64,000 nt of DNA from an uncultured Desulfuromonas sp. (lineage in GTDB: Bacteria > Desulfobacterota > Desulfuromonadia > Desulfuromonadales > Desulfuromonadaceae), in NCBI RefSeq assembly GCF_963678835.1, contig NZ_OY787469.1, forward strand, positions 2,480,001 through 2,544,000, written 5' to 3'. The position numbers were made by a program, and so were the translations under genes. This document shows positions 17,944 to 26,023 of this stretch, piece after piece. The notes beneath the pieces are model-generated. The model searched no databases. It saw only the letters and a program-made list of their open reading frames with translations, and had not been told where the DNA came from. Position 1 is the first letter of the stretch; each line of letters starts with the position of its first letter.

Positions 17944-18998
17944 GGTGCGTTTTCCCCTGAGCCGTGAATTGTTTCGCTCAATCCTGGATGGTGGTCCTGG
18001 TAGGCGGGCCATAACGGGTCAAGACGGCTTAAACCGCGTAAATGGAACAAATCTTTGATGACACCGAATGCATCGCGACGATTGAGCCAGAAACCGGCGT
18101 CGTATAGCTCGGTAAAACCATTGAGCGCTTCGCCAATGGCGCGTTGCATGACCAGACGGGTTGAGGCCGGGAACAGCACTTCAATGGGTGTTGAGACCTC
18201 GTCCGGTGCGGCAAGGCAGGCTTGTAAGGCGTCCTGCTCCTGACGATTGCCCTCGTGATAAATGGATGACACCAGATAATTGTGGTGGCCGACGCTCAGA
18301 TCTTCAACAAGGTCGGTCATATCATCAATCACCTGCAGCGCCAGGCCGATTTTATAAATGGCCTGATCGGCCTGCCGAACCGACGGGCTGTTTTCAATGT
18401 AACAAGGGGTGATAAAAGCCAAGCGTAAAAGTTCTCCGCCTTTCAGGGCGTGAACCGTTGTTAAAATCTGATCCGGGCGCAGAATGGTCTTAACGCCCCC
18501 CTCCTCACTGGCTTCTTCGGCACCAATGGCAACCAGAGCAGAAAAAATCTGTTTGTGAATAGCGTCTTTATCCGCTCTGTTTAGAAGAGCGTCATTGACG
18601 GCCTTATCAAGAACCTGTTCAAGAAAGCGATCAAACAGAAGGATATGCATCACGCTGCTGAATCGTTGCGCCTTGGAAGGGAAGGCCAATGGCAACATGG
18701 ACTTGTATTCGTCGTCGAGGATATTATCGCAGCCCGTCACAATGCCGCGGATAGATTGGTTGATCACACCGTAAAGCTGGCGATGGGCGGAGGGGATTTT
18801 CAGCGCTCTGTAGATGGACAGAAAAAGGATGGAGAAGAAGTTGCGCTGATAGAAGCGCATCAACTTGGGTTTAGCCGGTGTCGTGTTCAGATAAACGGGG
18901 TCCAGTGTGCTTCGCAGCAACTGATTTAAGGAGTGTTCCACACGCTGATGGTCACGCAGCGCCGGATAGAGATGACGCAAAATAGCAAAACGATTCAT
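17940..18998 (-). CDS. class I isoprenoid synthase-like protein
   Basis: 352-residue all-helical protein resembling polyprenyl synthetases. An Asp-rich site DNILDDEYKS (~residue 90) and a second QVIDDMTDLVEDL (~residue 225) match in spacing the two metal-diphosphate-binding motifs of the trans-prenyltransferase fold, though the first is not a canonical DDxxD. Family members may condense or cyclise prenyl diphosphates; the product here is unknown. The ribosome-binding site is weak. It is the first gene of a two-gene minus-strand operon, overlapping an FtsX-like permease by 4 nt. Confidence 0.7.
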   Translation of the reverse strand: MNRFAILRHLYPALRDHQRVEHSLNQLLRSTLDPVYLNTTPAKPKLMRFYQRNFFSILFLSIYRALKIPSAHRQLYGVINQSIRGIVTGCDNILDDEYKSMLPLAFPSKAQRFSSVMHILLFDRFLEQVLDKAVNDALLNRADKDAIHKQIFSALVAIGAEEASEEGGVKTILRPDQILTTVHALKGGELLRLAFITPCYIENSPSVRQADQAIYKIGLALQVIDDMTDLVEDLSVGHHNYLVSSIYHEGNRQEQDALQACLAAPDEVSTPIEVLFPASTRLVMQRAIGEALNGFTELYDAGFWLNRRDAFGVIKDLFHLRGLSRLDPLWPAYQDHHPGLSETIHGSGENAP

Positions 18999-19372
18999 AA
19001 TGTTAAATTTATTCCTGTCACGATAATAATTGAGTCGCTTGAAATAAAAGTCTTTTCAAAATTATACCAGAGCAACGCCGGTAAGATACCTGTTTCTTTT
19101 CAGATTTCCTTTTTATTCTGACAACTTTTCCTGCCGTAGAAAACCTCGAAATCGTGTGATTATTCTCATGCCCTTGCTCGACTTATTGCGGTAGGCACTA
19201 ATATTGCTCATCGACAGTGGCGATGTTGCATTGGGTGTTTTCTGGGGGCTATGACCCGTTTTGGAGTGATTGATGACTTCTGGTGGGGGAGAAGACTCAT
19301 GCTGCACAGTGCCCGGCTGTGTGGCTCATCGTGCCTTGTCAAAGATTTTTATCCGGTCGTTTTGTGCGCTTC
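18999..19372. other. intergenic region without recognised gene
   Basis: Divergent region between the isoprenoid-synthase gene and the carbonic anhydrase. Short frames here have neither ribosome-binding sites nor family resemblance. It should contain promoters for both sides, but I could not pick a convincing one. Confidence 0.4.
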
Positions 19373-19413
19373 TTTTCTGGTTTGTGCGGCACTGTGGCGC
19401 ACAAACCAGAAAA
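19373..19413. repeat. 16-bp perfect inverted repeat upstream of carbonic anhydrase
   Basis: TTTTCTGGTTTGTGCG (19373-19388) and CGCACAAACCAGAAAA (19398-19413) pair perfectly around a 9-nt loop. No U-run follows, so it is not a simple terminator. AAGGAGG begins 3 nt downstream at 19416. Confidence 0.7.
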
Positions 19414-19505
19414 CCAAGGAGGATGAATGGACCGGCGGGCATTAGAACGAGAGGTCGTTTTGTTGCGGGATGATTTAAATGATGTTTATCAAACAAGGAG
19501 GGAAC

Positions 19506-20339
19506 ATGGATTTTTGGGTAGATGTACGTCGTTACGTGGTGTTACCGCTGTTGCTGGTTGCTGTGTGTGTGTCGCCGAGTTGGGCGACAAGTCATGATGA
19601 CGAATCGTCTCATGGTCATAGCATGGCACATCAAACAGCAGCCAAGGGCAAACCATCACCTGATGAGGCCATAAAAATACTTCAACAGGGCAACAAGCGG
19701 TTTGTAACCGGAGAATCACTGCATCCGCATATGGATTCGGCCCGTATTATTCAAGCCGGTCGTGAAGATCAGGGGGACCATGCTTATGCCACGGTGATCA
19801 CCTGCTCAGATTCGCGGGTGCCGGTGGAGTTGATTTTTGATGCCGGCATTATGGATATTTTTGTCATTCGTGTTGCAGGCAATGTGGTTGATGTCGATGA
19901 AGCCGGGTCAATCGAATATGGTTTGTCGCATGTTAACACCCCGGTTCTGGTGGTTCTCGGCCACACTCAATGTGGTGCGGTAACGGCTGTTACGGCAGCA
20001 ATGACAGGGCATGGCCACGCGCTTGAGAGCAATATTCCGCCACTGGTGGATAACATTGAACCCGCGGTGCGAAAAAGTCTCGATGACTATCCCGGTGCAC
20101 CAACACGGGATATCATCCGTTTTGCCATTGAGGAAAATGTGTGGCAGGGGATTCGTGAGTTGTTCATGCGTAGCCCATCCACCCGTGAATTGGTGAAAAG
20201 CGGTCAGGCAAAGGTGGTTGGAGCGATCTATAATGTCGGTACCGGCAAGGTCAAGTGGCTGCCACAGGATAAAACCGTGGCGATTTTAAACGATGTGGAA
20301 AACGACCGAGAAAAAACAAAAACACCAATGTCGCATTAA
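19506..20339 (+). CDS. periplasmic beta-class carbonic anhydrase
   Basis: 277-residue beta-carbonic anhydrase, interconverting CO2 and bicarbonate at a Zn site. Zinc ligands and the Asp-Arg dyad are seen in VITCSDSRVPVE and VLGHTQCGAV. An N-terminal signal peptide (residues ~1-26, VVLPLLLVAVCVSPSWA) followed by a His/Asp-rich stretch points to periplasmic export, like other exported beta-CAs. ATG 19506 follows AAGGAGGGAAC; an in-frame ATG at 19479 is less well supported. A strong hairpin and a second AAGGAGG (19416) lie upstream, so there may be leader control. Confidence 0.88.
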   Translation: MDFWVDVRRYVVLPLLLVAVCVSPSWATSHDDESSHGHSMAHQTAAKGKPSPDEAIKILQQGNKRFVTGESLHPHMDSARIIQAGREDQGDHAYATVITCSDSRVPVELIFDAGIMDIFVIRVAGNVVDVDEAGSIEYGLSHVNTPVLVVLGHTQCGAVTAVTAAMTGHGHALESNIPPLVDNIEPAVRKSLDDYPGAPTRDIIRFAIEENVWQGIRELFMRSPSTRELVKSGQAKVVGAIYNVGTGKVKWLPQDKTVAILNDVENDREKTKTPMSH

Positions 20340-20343
20340 ACTG

Positions 20344-20372
20344 TTGACAGCCTGTCGGGAAGTTGATAAAAA
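20344..20372 (+). promoter_or_regulatory. promoter of tRNA-Val
   Basis: TTGACA at 20344-20349, 17-nt spacer, TAAAAA at 20367-20372, 14 bp before the mature tRNA 5' end. Confidence 0.65.
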
Positions 20373-20385
20373 CACCGACACGTTT

Positions 20386-20461
20386 GGGCGAATAGCTCAG
20401 CTGGGAGAGCATCGGTCTTACACACCGAGGGTCACAGGTTCGAGCCCTGTTTCGCCCACCA
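20386..20461 (+). tRNA. tRNA-Val (anticodon TAC)
   Basis: 76-nt cloverleaf: acceptor stem GGGCGAA/TTCGCCC, D-loop AGCTCAGCTGGGAGAGC, anticodon stem TCGGT/ACCGA around CTTACAC with TAC at 20419-20421, T-loop GGTTCGAGCC, discriminator A and encoded CCA (20459-20461). Reads GUA and probably other GUN codons. It has its own promoter and terminator. Confidence 0.97.
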
Positions 20462-20470
20462 AATATTTGC

Positions 20471-20507
20471 GGGAGCCGATACCAATCGGCTCCCGTTTTG
20501 TTTTTTC
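20471..20507 (+). terminator. terminator of tRNA-Val
   Basis: GGGAGCCGAT (20471-20480) pairs with ATCGGCTCCC (20485-20494), then GTTTTGTTTTTT. Confidence 0.9.
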
Positions 20508-20530
20508 CTTCCGAATTGTGCGAGGATGCG

Positions 20531-20845
20531 ATGGCCCGTCTTCACTGTACTCAATGTGGAAATCCTTTGCCGCGTCGAGCGACAACCTGCCTGGCTTGTG
20601 ATGCGCCGGTTGATGCGACGCAGCAGTCCAACCTTCCTGCCACTTCAAAATCATTGACCATGCGATGTGCCATCGTGTGTGTTGCCCTGAGTTGCTTAGG
20701 GTTTGTCATCACTCTGGGGGTGACAAACCTGTTTCAAAAGGGGGGACTGATCTTTGGTGGGGCCTTTTTGGGCAGCATTCTGCTGTCTGTGCGCTGGGTC
20801 AGCAGTCTGGAGAAAAAAACGCTGTGTCGTGATGAGAACGCGTGA
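20531..20845 (+). CDS. small zinc-ribbon membrane protein
   Basis: 104 residues. The N-terminus is a zinc ribbon, CTQCGNPLPRRATTCLAC (two CxxC pairs, residues ~6-23). Two hydrophobic segments follow (~41-62 and ~68-84). No function is recognised; zinc-ribbon/TM proteins of this size are common and usually uncharacterised. ATG 20531 follows GAGGA. The gene starts 24 bp after the tRNA terminator and converges on the small membrane-protein gene, whose stop is adjacent at 20846. Confidence 0.65.
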   Translation: MARLHCTQCGNPLPRRATTCLACDAPVDATQQSNLPATSKSLTMRCAIVCVALSCLGFVITLGVTNLFQKGGLIFGGAFLGSILLSVRWVSSLEKKTLCRDENA

Positions 20846-21013
20846 TCAGCGTTTTTTATTGAGAAAGAATTGACCAACCGGCCATACCGCGATCAGGATG
20901 AACAGAGCGCCAAAGGTGATTTTGTTGAACCAGCAGAGTGTCGCTACGGTCATCGCCAGCAAGGCACAGATATACACGGCCAAGACCCATGATTTTTTTG
21001 ATGGTGTCTCCAT
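20846..21013 (-). CDS. 55-residue two-segment membrane protein
   Basis: Small gene: METPSKKSWVLAVYICALLA at the start, two hydrophobic segments (~9-26 and ~30-48) and a basic tail FFLNKKR. Its ATG lies one base after the stop of the upstream TPR lipoprotein gene, with AAAGGA upstream, so it is the last gene of a four-gene minus-strand operon. No family is recognised. The tight coupling and clean hydrophobic pattern argue that it is real. Confidence 0.65.
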   Translation of the reverse strand: METPSKKSWVLAVYICALLAMTVATLCWFNKITFGALFILIAVWPVGQFFLNKKR

Positions 21014-21014
21014 T

Positions 21015-21536
21015 CTATTGTTCCTTTATCCAGCGTTGCACATAGGCGAGGTTTTTTTGGGTCATCTCCAGATCCGGAACCAGTTCAAGGGCCTGGTTGA
21101 GCAGTGATACGGTGTGTTCCTGATGGCGTTTCTGCTCCTGTATCAAGCCGGCTTTTTGTGCTTGAACCGCTTTTTCAAAGACGATTTTCGCCAGATTGTT
21201 GTACGCCAGCGCTGCCTGATCTTGCCAGGACTGTCCCATAACGATGGTTTTGTGGCTGTTTTTGATTTTTTCCAGTCCGACGGTTGTTTCCTCCCAGGCC
21301 TTATCGTAATTTTTTTCCCGTAGATAGACATATCCTAAATTGATATGGGCTTCCGCCAGTGAAGGGTCCTTATTCAGCGCGGTATGAAACAATTCTTTTG
21401 CCAGTTCCAGTTCATTGTTTCTTTGTGCTTCAATCCCCTTGTTGAATTCGGCTTCTCCTGGACGGTTGCAACCGCTGAGTAAAGCAAGGGTCAGAACTAA
21501 AAAAAGAACACTCAGAGAGACATGGCGAAATTTCAT
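21015..21536 (-). CDS. TPR-repeat lipoprotein
   Basis: 173-residue lipoprotein: signal sequence with lipobox LALLSGC (lipidated Cys near residue 23), then tetratricopeptide repeats. One clear TPR is AEAHINLGYVYLREKNYDKA, preceded by FNKGIEAQRNNELELAKELF and followed by AYNNLAKIVFEKAV and a C-terminal repeat. It is presumably anchored at the outer or inner membrane facing the periplasm, as a scaffold. It sits 14 bp downstream of the parB-like gene and directly before the small membrane-protein gene. Confidence 0.82.
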   Translation of the reverse strand: MKFRHVSLSVLFLVLTLALLSGCNRPGEAEFNKGIEAQRNNELELAKELFHTALNKDPSLAEAHINLGYVYLREKNYDKAWEETTVGLEKIKNSHKTIVMGQSWQDQAALAYNNLAKIVFEKAVQAQKAGLIQEQKRHQEHTVSLLNQALELVPDLEMTQKNLAYVQRWIKEQ

Positions 21537-21550
21537 GAAGAAAGACCTCG

Positions 21551-22381
21551 TTAGAAATTGAATTCAAGGGTTTGTTGAGGGGCTTGTGTGTCGTTTTTGC
21601 TTCGTTGTTTGACCCGGGCGTCGATCTGCTTTTTTAATTCGAGGAGCTGAGACTCGATGTGCTGCTTCTCTTCGTCATCATTAAAACCAAGTTCATAAGC
21701 CAGTTCAATTTTACGCATCACCTGGTCAATGGATTTTTGCAGCGAAGAACCCGGAGAGGTTTTACGCGGTTGTCGGGAGACCTTACGTACTTCGCCGCGT
21801 GTCAGGCCACGTGCTTTGTATTTTTCATACAAAGACAGCATGGTGTGCTTTTTTCGCTTTTTGGCCACTTCAACCAGAATTCCCCGCGGTACAAGGTTGT
21901 TACTGCGACAGTCGCTTTTGATCTCTTCGGGCAACCGGTTCAGAGACAGGATTTCACTGATGGTTGATTTGGCCTTGCCGAGCTTTTCCGGCAGATCTTT
22001 TTGGCGACAGATCTTGTCGTCAATCAGACGTTGAATGGCCTCAGCCTCTTCAATGGGAGAGAGGTTTTCCCGGACAATATTTTCGATCAAAGCGACTTCA
22101 AGACTGGCCTGTTTTTTAAAAATCGCCGGTATATGCGTCATCCCGGCAAGCTTGGAGGCGCGATAGCGTCTTTCTCCGGAAATCAGCTGGAGTTGTCCAT
22201 CCTCTGACAGGGTAAACAGAACCGGTTGCAAAACGCCATGCTGGCAGATGGTTTCTTTGAGTTCCTGCAGCGCTTTATCGTCAAAATGTTTGCGGGGCTG
22301 ATTCGGGTCAGGACTCAACAGGGTCAGCTCGAGTTCGTACAGCTGGTCTTCTACGTAATCGGTGTGGTTCATGATCGACAT
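21551..22381 (-). CDS. orphan ParB/Spo0J-family protein
   Basis: 276-residue ParB-like protein. The N-terminal ParB/sulfiredoxin domain has PNQPRKHFDD, the CTPase-type ISGERRYRASK and ENIVRENLSPIEEA; a central HTH follows (KDLPEKLGKAKSTISEILSLNRLP); the C-terminus is charged and predicted helical. No parA adjoins it and it is not in a gid/par arrangement, so it is an orphan, Noc-like or nucleoid-binding paralogue, rather than the main chromosomal ParB. ATG 22381 has AGGGA close upstream; ATG 22372 is an alternative. It is the second gene of a CPBP-ParB-TPR operon. Confidence 0.83.
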   Translation of the reverse strand: MSIMNHTDYVEDQLYELELTLLSPDPNQPRKHFDDKALQELKETICQHGVLQPVLFTLSEDGQLQLISGERRYRASKLAGMTHIPAIFKKQASLEVALIENIVRENLSPIEEAEAIQRLIDDKICRQKDLPEKLGKAKSTISEILSLNRLPEEIKSDCRSNNLVPRGILVEVAKKRKKHTMLSLYEKYKARGLTRGEVRKVSRQPRKTSPGSSLQKSIDQVMRKIELAYELGFNDDEEKQHIESQLLELKKQIDARVKQRSKNDTQAPQQTLEFNF

Positions 22382-22394
22382 GTATCCCTAACCA

Positions 22395-23042
22395 TCAAAA
22401 AAGAGCCGCGTGATTCATCATCATGTAGGCGGCGACAAGGATCTGACTAAAGCCGTGCGCTACTATACAACAGACGAGGTTTTTCTGCCAAATCAACAAT
22501 AGACACATGATTAGGGAAACTCCTCCGAGAACAATACCATAGTGGAAAGCCAGCCCGGAAAGAACGGTAACCCCGATCAATGAAAATAATTGAAACTGCC
22601 CTAAGTCAACGGAGCGGAAATCGGCGGAGATGAAATATCGCAGCATGAAGGAGCGCCAGAACAACTCGTTCATAATCGGAAACACAGCAATAAAACCAAT
22701 CAGTTTGATAACCAGCAATAGTGCGCTGACCGCGACTGAATAGGAAGTGCTCTGGACCGGGGTCAAGGTGATCCATCCCACATGGAGTGATAGCGGCCAT
22801 AAGGAAAACGCCAACGCACCGGCAAGCAAGGCGTAAAGATATTGACGGGCGGTTGGGGATTCGGAAACGTCACGGCCATATTGTTTGCGCCACATCCATA
22901 AAAAACCGGCACACAGGAGCACACGGGCACCGTAAAGGTGATGATGCCACTGAGGGAGAAACTCTTCTGCTTGAACTAAAATCAAGTAAAGCAGAAACGG
23001 TAAAACATAAGGAAACCATGTGGAACGATAGAAAGCGGGCAT
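22395..23042 (-). CDS. CPBP-family intramembrane protease homologue
   Basis: 215-residue polytopic membrane protein with about seven hydrophobic segments. It fits the CPBP (CAAX-protease and bacteriocin-processing) family: NELFWRSFMLRYF takes the place of the EExxxR motif (first Glu is Asn), followed by AFHYG and VAHGFSQ, the two His motifs. The N-terminus WFPYVLPFLLYLILV recalls the subgroup found in exosortase-carrying bacteria. The altered first Glu may reduce activity. It is the first gene of a four-gene minus-strand operon, 13 bp before the parB-like gene. Confidence 0.75.
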   Translation of the reverse strand: MPAFYRSTWFPYVLPFLLYLILVQAEEFLPQWHHHLYGARVLLCAGFLWMWRKQYGRDVSESPTARQYLYALLAGALAFSLWPLSLHVGWITLTPVQSTSYSVAVSALLLVIKLIGFIAVFPIMNELFWRSFMLRYFISADFRSVDLGQFQLFSLIGVTVLSGLAFHYGIVLGGVSLIMCLLLIWQKNLVCCIVAHGFSQILVAAYMMMNHAALF

Positions 23043-23081
23043 AATCCTGTAATATCCGATCCTCGGTTAAAATAGTGATCA

Positions 23082-23146
23082 TTTTGCAAAAGGGGCTCTT
23101 GGACGCCATGGGAGGCGACAAGATCGTCGGATGACTTTCTGCAAAA
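23082..23146. repeat. possible palindromic intergenic repeat
   Basis: 65 bp bounded by TTTTGCA (23082-23088) and TGCAAAA (23140-23146), GC-rich inside, in the divergent region between CPBP and NUDIX genes. It looks like a REP-type element, but I see no second copy in this window. Confidence 0.3.
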
Positions 23147-23224
23147 ATAGACCATTGACGACCCGCCATTGTTTTACTGTGCATCTTTCTCCATGGTCAA
23201 GGGGAATCGTTGCCAAGATGTTTA

Positions 23225-23252
23225 TTGATTCATGTTTCGGTTCTGTTAGTAT
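23225..23252 (+). promoter_or_regulatory. possible promoter of NUDIX gene
   Basis: TTGATT (23225-23230), 16-nt spacer, TAGTAT (23247-23252), 40 bp before the ATG at 23292. Confidence 0.4.
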
Positions 23253-23291
23253 TAATTGCTCATTTTTAAATCCTGTACCATGGGGGAACAG

Positions 23292-23798
23292 ATGGATTTT
23301 TTTGAGATTGTTGACGAAAATGATCAGGTGATCGGGCTGAGAGCGCGAAGTGAATGTCACGGTAATCCAGATTTAGTTCATCGTGTCGCCCATGTTCTTG
23401 TCTTCAATTCCTCAGGACACGTGTTGTTGCAAAAACGTTCTGAACAAAAGGATGTTCAGCCGGGAAAATGGGATACCAGTGTTGGTGGTCATGTCGATCC
23501 GGGAGAGAATTATCTCCAGGCGGCATATCGCGAGATGGAAGAGGAGCTGGGCGTTAGCGGGTTGCCGTTGAAGTCCCTGTACCCTTCGAAGATTCGTAAT
23601 GATTTCGAATCGGAAAATGTCATGACTTATCTTGTGGTTTATGACGGGGAAATTTGTTTTAATCGGACGGAAATTGATGAAATTCGCTTTTGGACGCCGC
23701 AAGAGATTGCCGCTGCTCTGGGCACAGGCGTTCTGACACCGAATTTTGAGGAAGAATGGCAGATGTGGCGTGACTATTCGGCCTCGCATCCTGCGTGA
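23292..23798 (+). CDS. NUDIX hydrolase (YfcD/IDI-like)
   Basis: 168-residue NUDIX hydrolase. The NUDIX box GGHVDPGENYLQAAYREMEE followed by ELG is complete, with Mg-binding Glu residues. The opening FFEIVDENDQVIGLRARSECH and VHRVAHVLVFNSSGHVLLQKRS are typical of the YfcD/isopentenyl-diphosphate-isomerase-like branch, which acts on nucleoside or prenyl diphosphates. True IDI activity is not shown. ATG 23292 follows GGGGGAACAG; an in-frame start at 23280 is possible. Single gene ahead of glnB. Confidence 0.88.
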   Translation: MDFFEIVDENDQVIGLRARSECHGNPDLVHRVAHVLVFNSSGHVLLQKRSEQKDVQPGKWDTSVGGHVDPGENYLQAAYREMEEELGVSGLPLKSLYPSKIRNDFESENVMTYLVVYDGEICFNRTEIDEIRFWTPQEIAAALGTGVLTPNFEEEWQMWRDYSASHPA

Positions 23799-23923
23799 TT
23801 GCTCAAAATGGCAGCAGTATTGGGCAGGCGTTGAGTAAATAATGTGCATTGCTGAGACGTGCATAAACATAAAAAAAGCAATATAATTCTAAACTGTTGT
23901 AATGTCCTGATTTTGCGCTGTAA

Positions 23924-24394
<471 letters not shown>

Positions 24395-24459
24395 GCGATA
24401 TCGTATGTTCTGTTAATCGAAAGGTTCAGTATTTTTCAACCGTAAAGGAGAACAAGTTG

Positions 24460-25869
24460 ATGACCCCAAAAGAAGTCGTGCAGTTTGCCAAAGAAAACAA
24501 TGTGAAAATGGTTGACTACAAATTCCTCGATTTTGTCGGTATCTGGCAGCATTTCAGTACGCCGATGTCTGAGTTTGACGAGGATACGTTTGAAGAGGGC
24601 ATTGGTTTTGACGGCTCTTCAATTCGTGGCTGGCAGCCGATTCATAACAGTGACATGCTGCTGATTCCTGTTCCTGAAACAGCTAAAATCGACCCCTTCA
24701 TCGAAGCTCCGACCCTGAGTCTCATTTGTAACATTATCGATCCGATCACTCGCGAAGGTTACACCCGTGACCCCCGTTTCATCGCCAGCAAAGCCGAAGC
24801 GTATCTGAAGTCTACCGGCATCGGTGACACCGCTTTCTTCGGTCCTGAGCCCGAGTTCTTTATCTTTGACGATGTGCGTTTCGAGTCAACCTGCAACCAG
24901 TCTTTCTACGCGGTTGATTCTATGGAAGGTCGCTGGAACACCGGTCGTGATGAGTATCCCAACTTGGGCTACAAACCTCGTCATAAAGAAGGTTACTTCC
25001 CTTGCGCCCCGACCGACTCCATGGTTGATTTGCGCAACGAGATGGTTGAAGTCCTGCAAAGCGTTGGCATGCGCATTGAAGCGTCTCACCATGAGGTTGC
25101 TTCCGGTGGCCAGTGCGAAATCGACATGCGTTTCGATTCCCTGATGAACATGGCTGACACCCTGCAATGGTTCAAGTATGTTATCAAGAACGTTGCTGTA
25201 CGTAACGGGAAAACCGTTACTTTCATGCCTAAGCCGATTTACAATGACAACGGTTCCGGTATGCACTGCCACCAGTCGATCTGGAAAGACGGCGTCAACC
25301 AATTTGCCGGCGACGGCTACGGCGGTCTGTCCAAAATGGCCATGTACTACATCGGTGGTATCATGAAGCACGCCAAGGCTCTGTGTGCATTCACCAACCC
25401 CAGCACCAACTCCTACAAGCGTCTGGTTCCTGGTTTTGAAGCTCCGGTTAACCTGGCTTACTCCAACCGTAACCGTTCCGCTTCCTTGCGTATCCCGGTG
25501 ACCAACGCGCCTGCTGCCAAGCGTGTTGAATACCGTACGCCTGACCCCTCCTGCAACGGCTACCTGGCTTTCGCCGCGCTGCTGATGGCAGGTCTGGACG
25601 GCATCGAGAACAAAATTGATCCGGGTCAGCCTCTGGACAAAGACATCTACGGCCTGTCTCCTGAAGAACTCAAAGACATCCCGTGTGTGGCCTCTTCTTT
25701 GGACGAAGCTCTTAACGCTCTTAAAGAAGACCACGAGTTCCTGCTCAAAGGTGACGTTTTCACTCAAGACGTTATCGACACCTGGATTGAGTACAAAACT
25801 GAGAACGAAGTTAACCCCGTTCGCATGCGTCCTGTTCCTGAGGAATTCAACCTTTACTACGACATCTAA
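24460..25869 (+). CDS. glnA: glutamine synthetase type I
   Basis: 469-residue GSI, making glutamine from glutamate, ammonia and ATP as a dodecamer. Visible signatures are [10 protein letters not shown] (Asp latch region), [11 protein letters not shown], the glutamate/ATP site [23 protein letters not shown] and the Tyr near residue 397 ([11 protein letters not shown]), the adenylylation site of the beta form. ATG 24460 follows AAAGGAG with a 9-nt spacer. Codon use is more GC-rich and strongly biased than neighbours, as expected for a highly expressed gene. Followed by a strong terminator. Confidence 0.97.
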   Translation: MTPKEVVQFAKENNVKMVDYKFLDFVGIWQHFSTPMSEFDEDTFEEGIGFDGSSIRGWQPIHNSDMLLIPVPETAKIDPFIEAPTLSLICNIIDPITREGYTRDPRFIASKAEAYLKSTGIGDTAFFGPEPEFFIFDDVRFESTCNQSFYAVDSMEGRWNTGRDEYPNLGYKPRHKEGYFPCAPTDSMVDLRNEMVEVLQSVGMRIEASHHEVASGGQCEIDMRFDSLMNMADTLQWFKYVIKNVAVRNGKTVTFMPKPIYNDNGSGMHCHQSIWKDGVNQFAGDGYGGLSKMAMYYIGGIMKHAKALCAFTNPSTNSYKRLVPGFEAPVNLAYSNRNRSASLRIPVTNAPAAKRVEYRTPDPSCNGYLAFAALLMAGLDGIENKIDPGQPLDKDIYGLSPEELKDIPCVASSLDEALNALKEDHEFLLKGDVFTQDVIDTWIEYKTENEVNPVRMRPVPEEFNLYYDI

Positions 25870-25892
25870 TCGTCGCCGTAATAGGATGTATC

Positions 25893-25926
25893 AAAAAAGG
25901 CTCCCGGTTTTCCGGGAGCCTTTTTT
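25893..25926 (+). terminator. terminator of glnBA
   Basis: GGCTCCCGG-TTTT-CCGGGAGCC (25899-25920) with A-run before and TTTTTT after. Confidence 0.92.
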
Positions 25927-26023
25927 ATTGGGTGATGATTTTCCATGGCAGGCCGCATAAGAAGGCGCCGCTGCCCTTTTTCTCAATACAAAAGAGGGCT
26001 TGTTTTGACTGATTGCTCTTTGT

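Noticed and set aside
19251..19473. Short frames upstream of carbonic anhydrase (64 and 67 residues)
   Set aside because: Poor start signals, low-complexity translation and overlap with a perfect hairpin; not supported as genes.
21551..22381. Main chromosomal parABS locus near the origin
   Set aside because: No parA, gidA/gidB or dnaA, and no parS-like GTTTCACGTGAAAC sites were seen, so an orphan ParB is the better reading.
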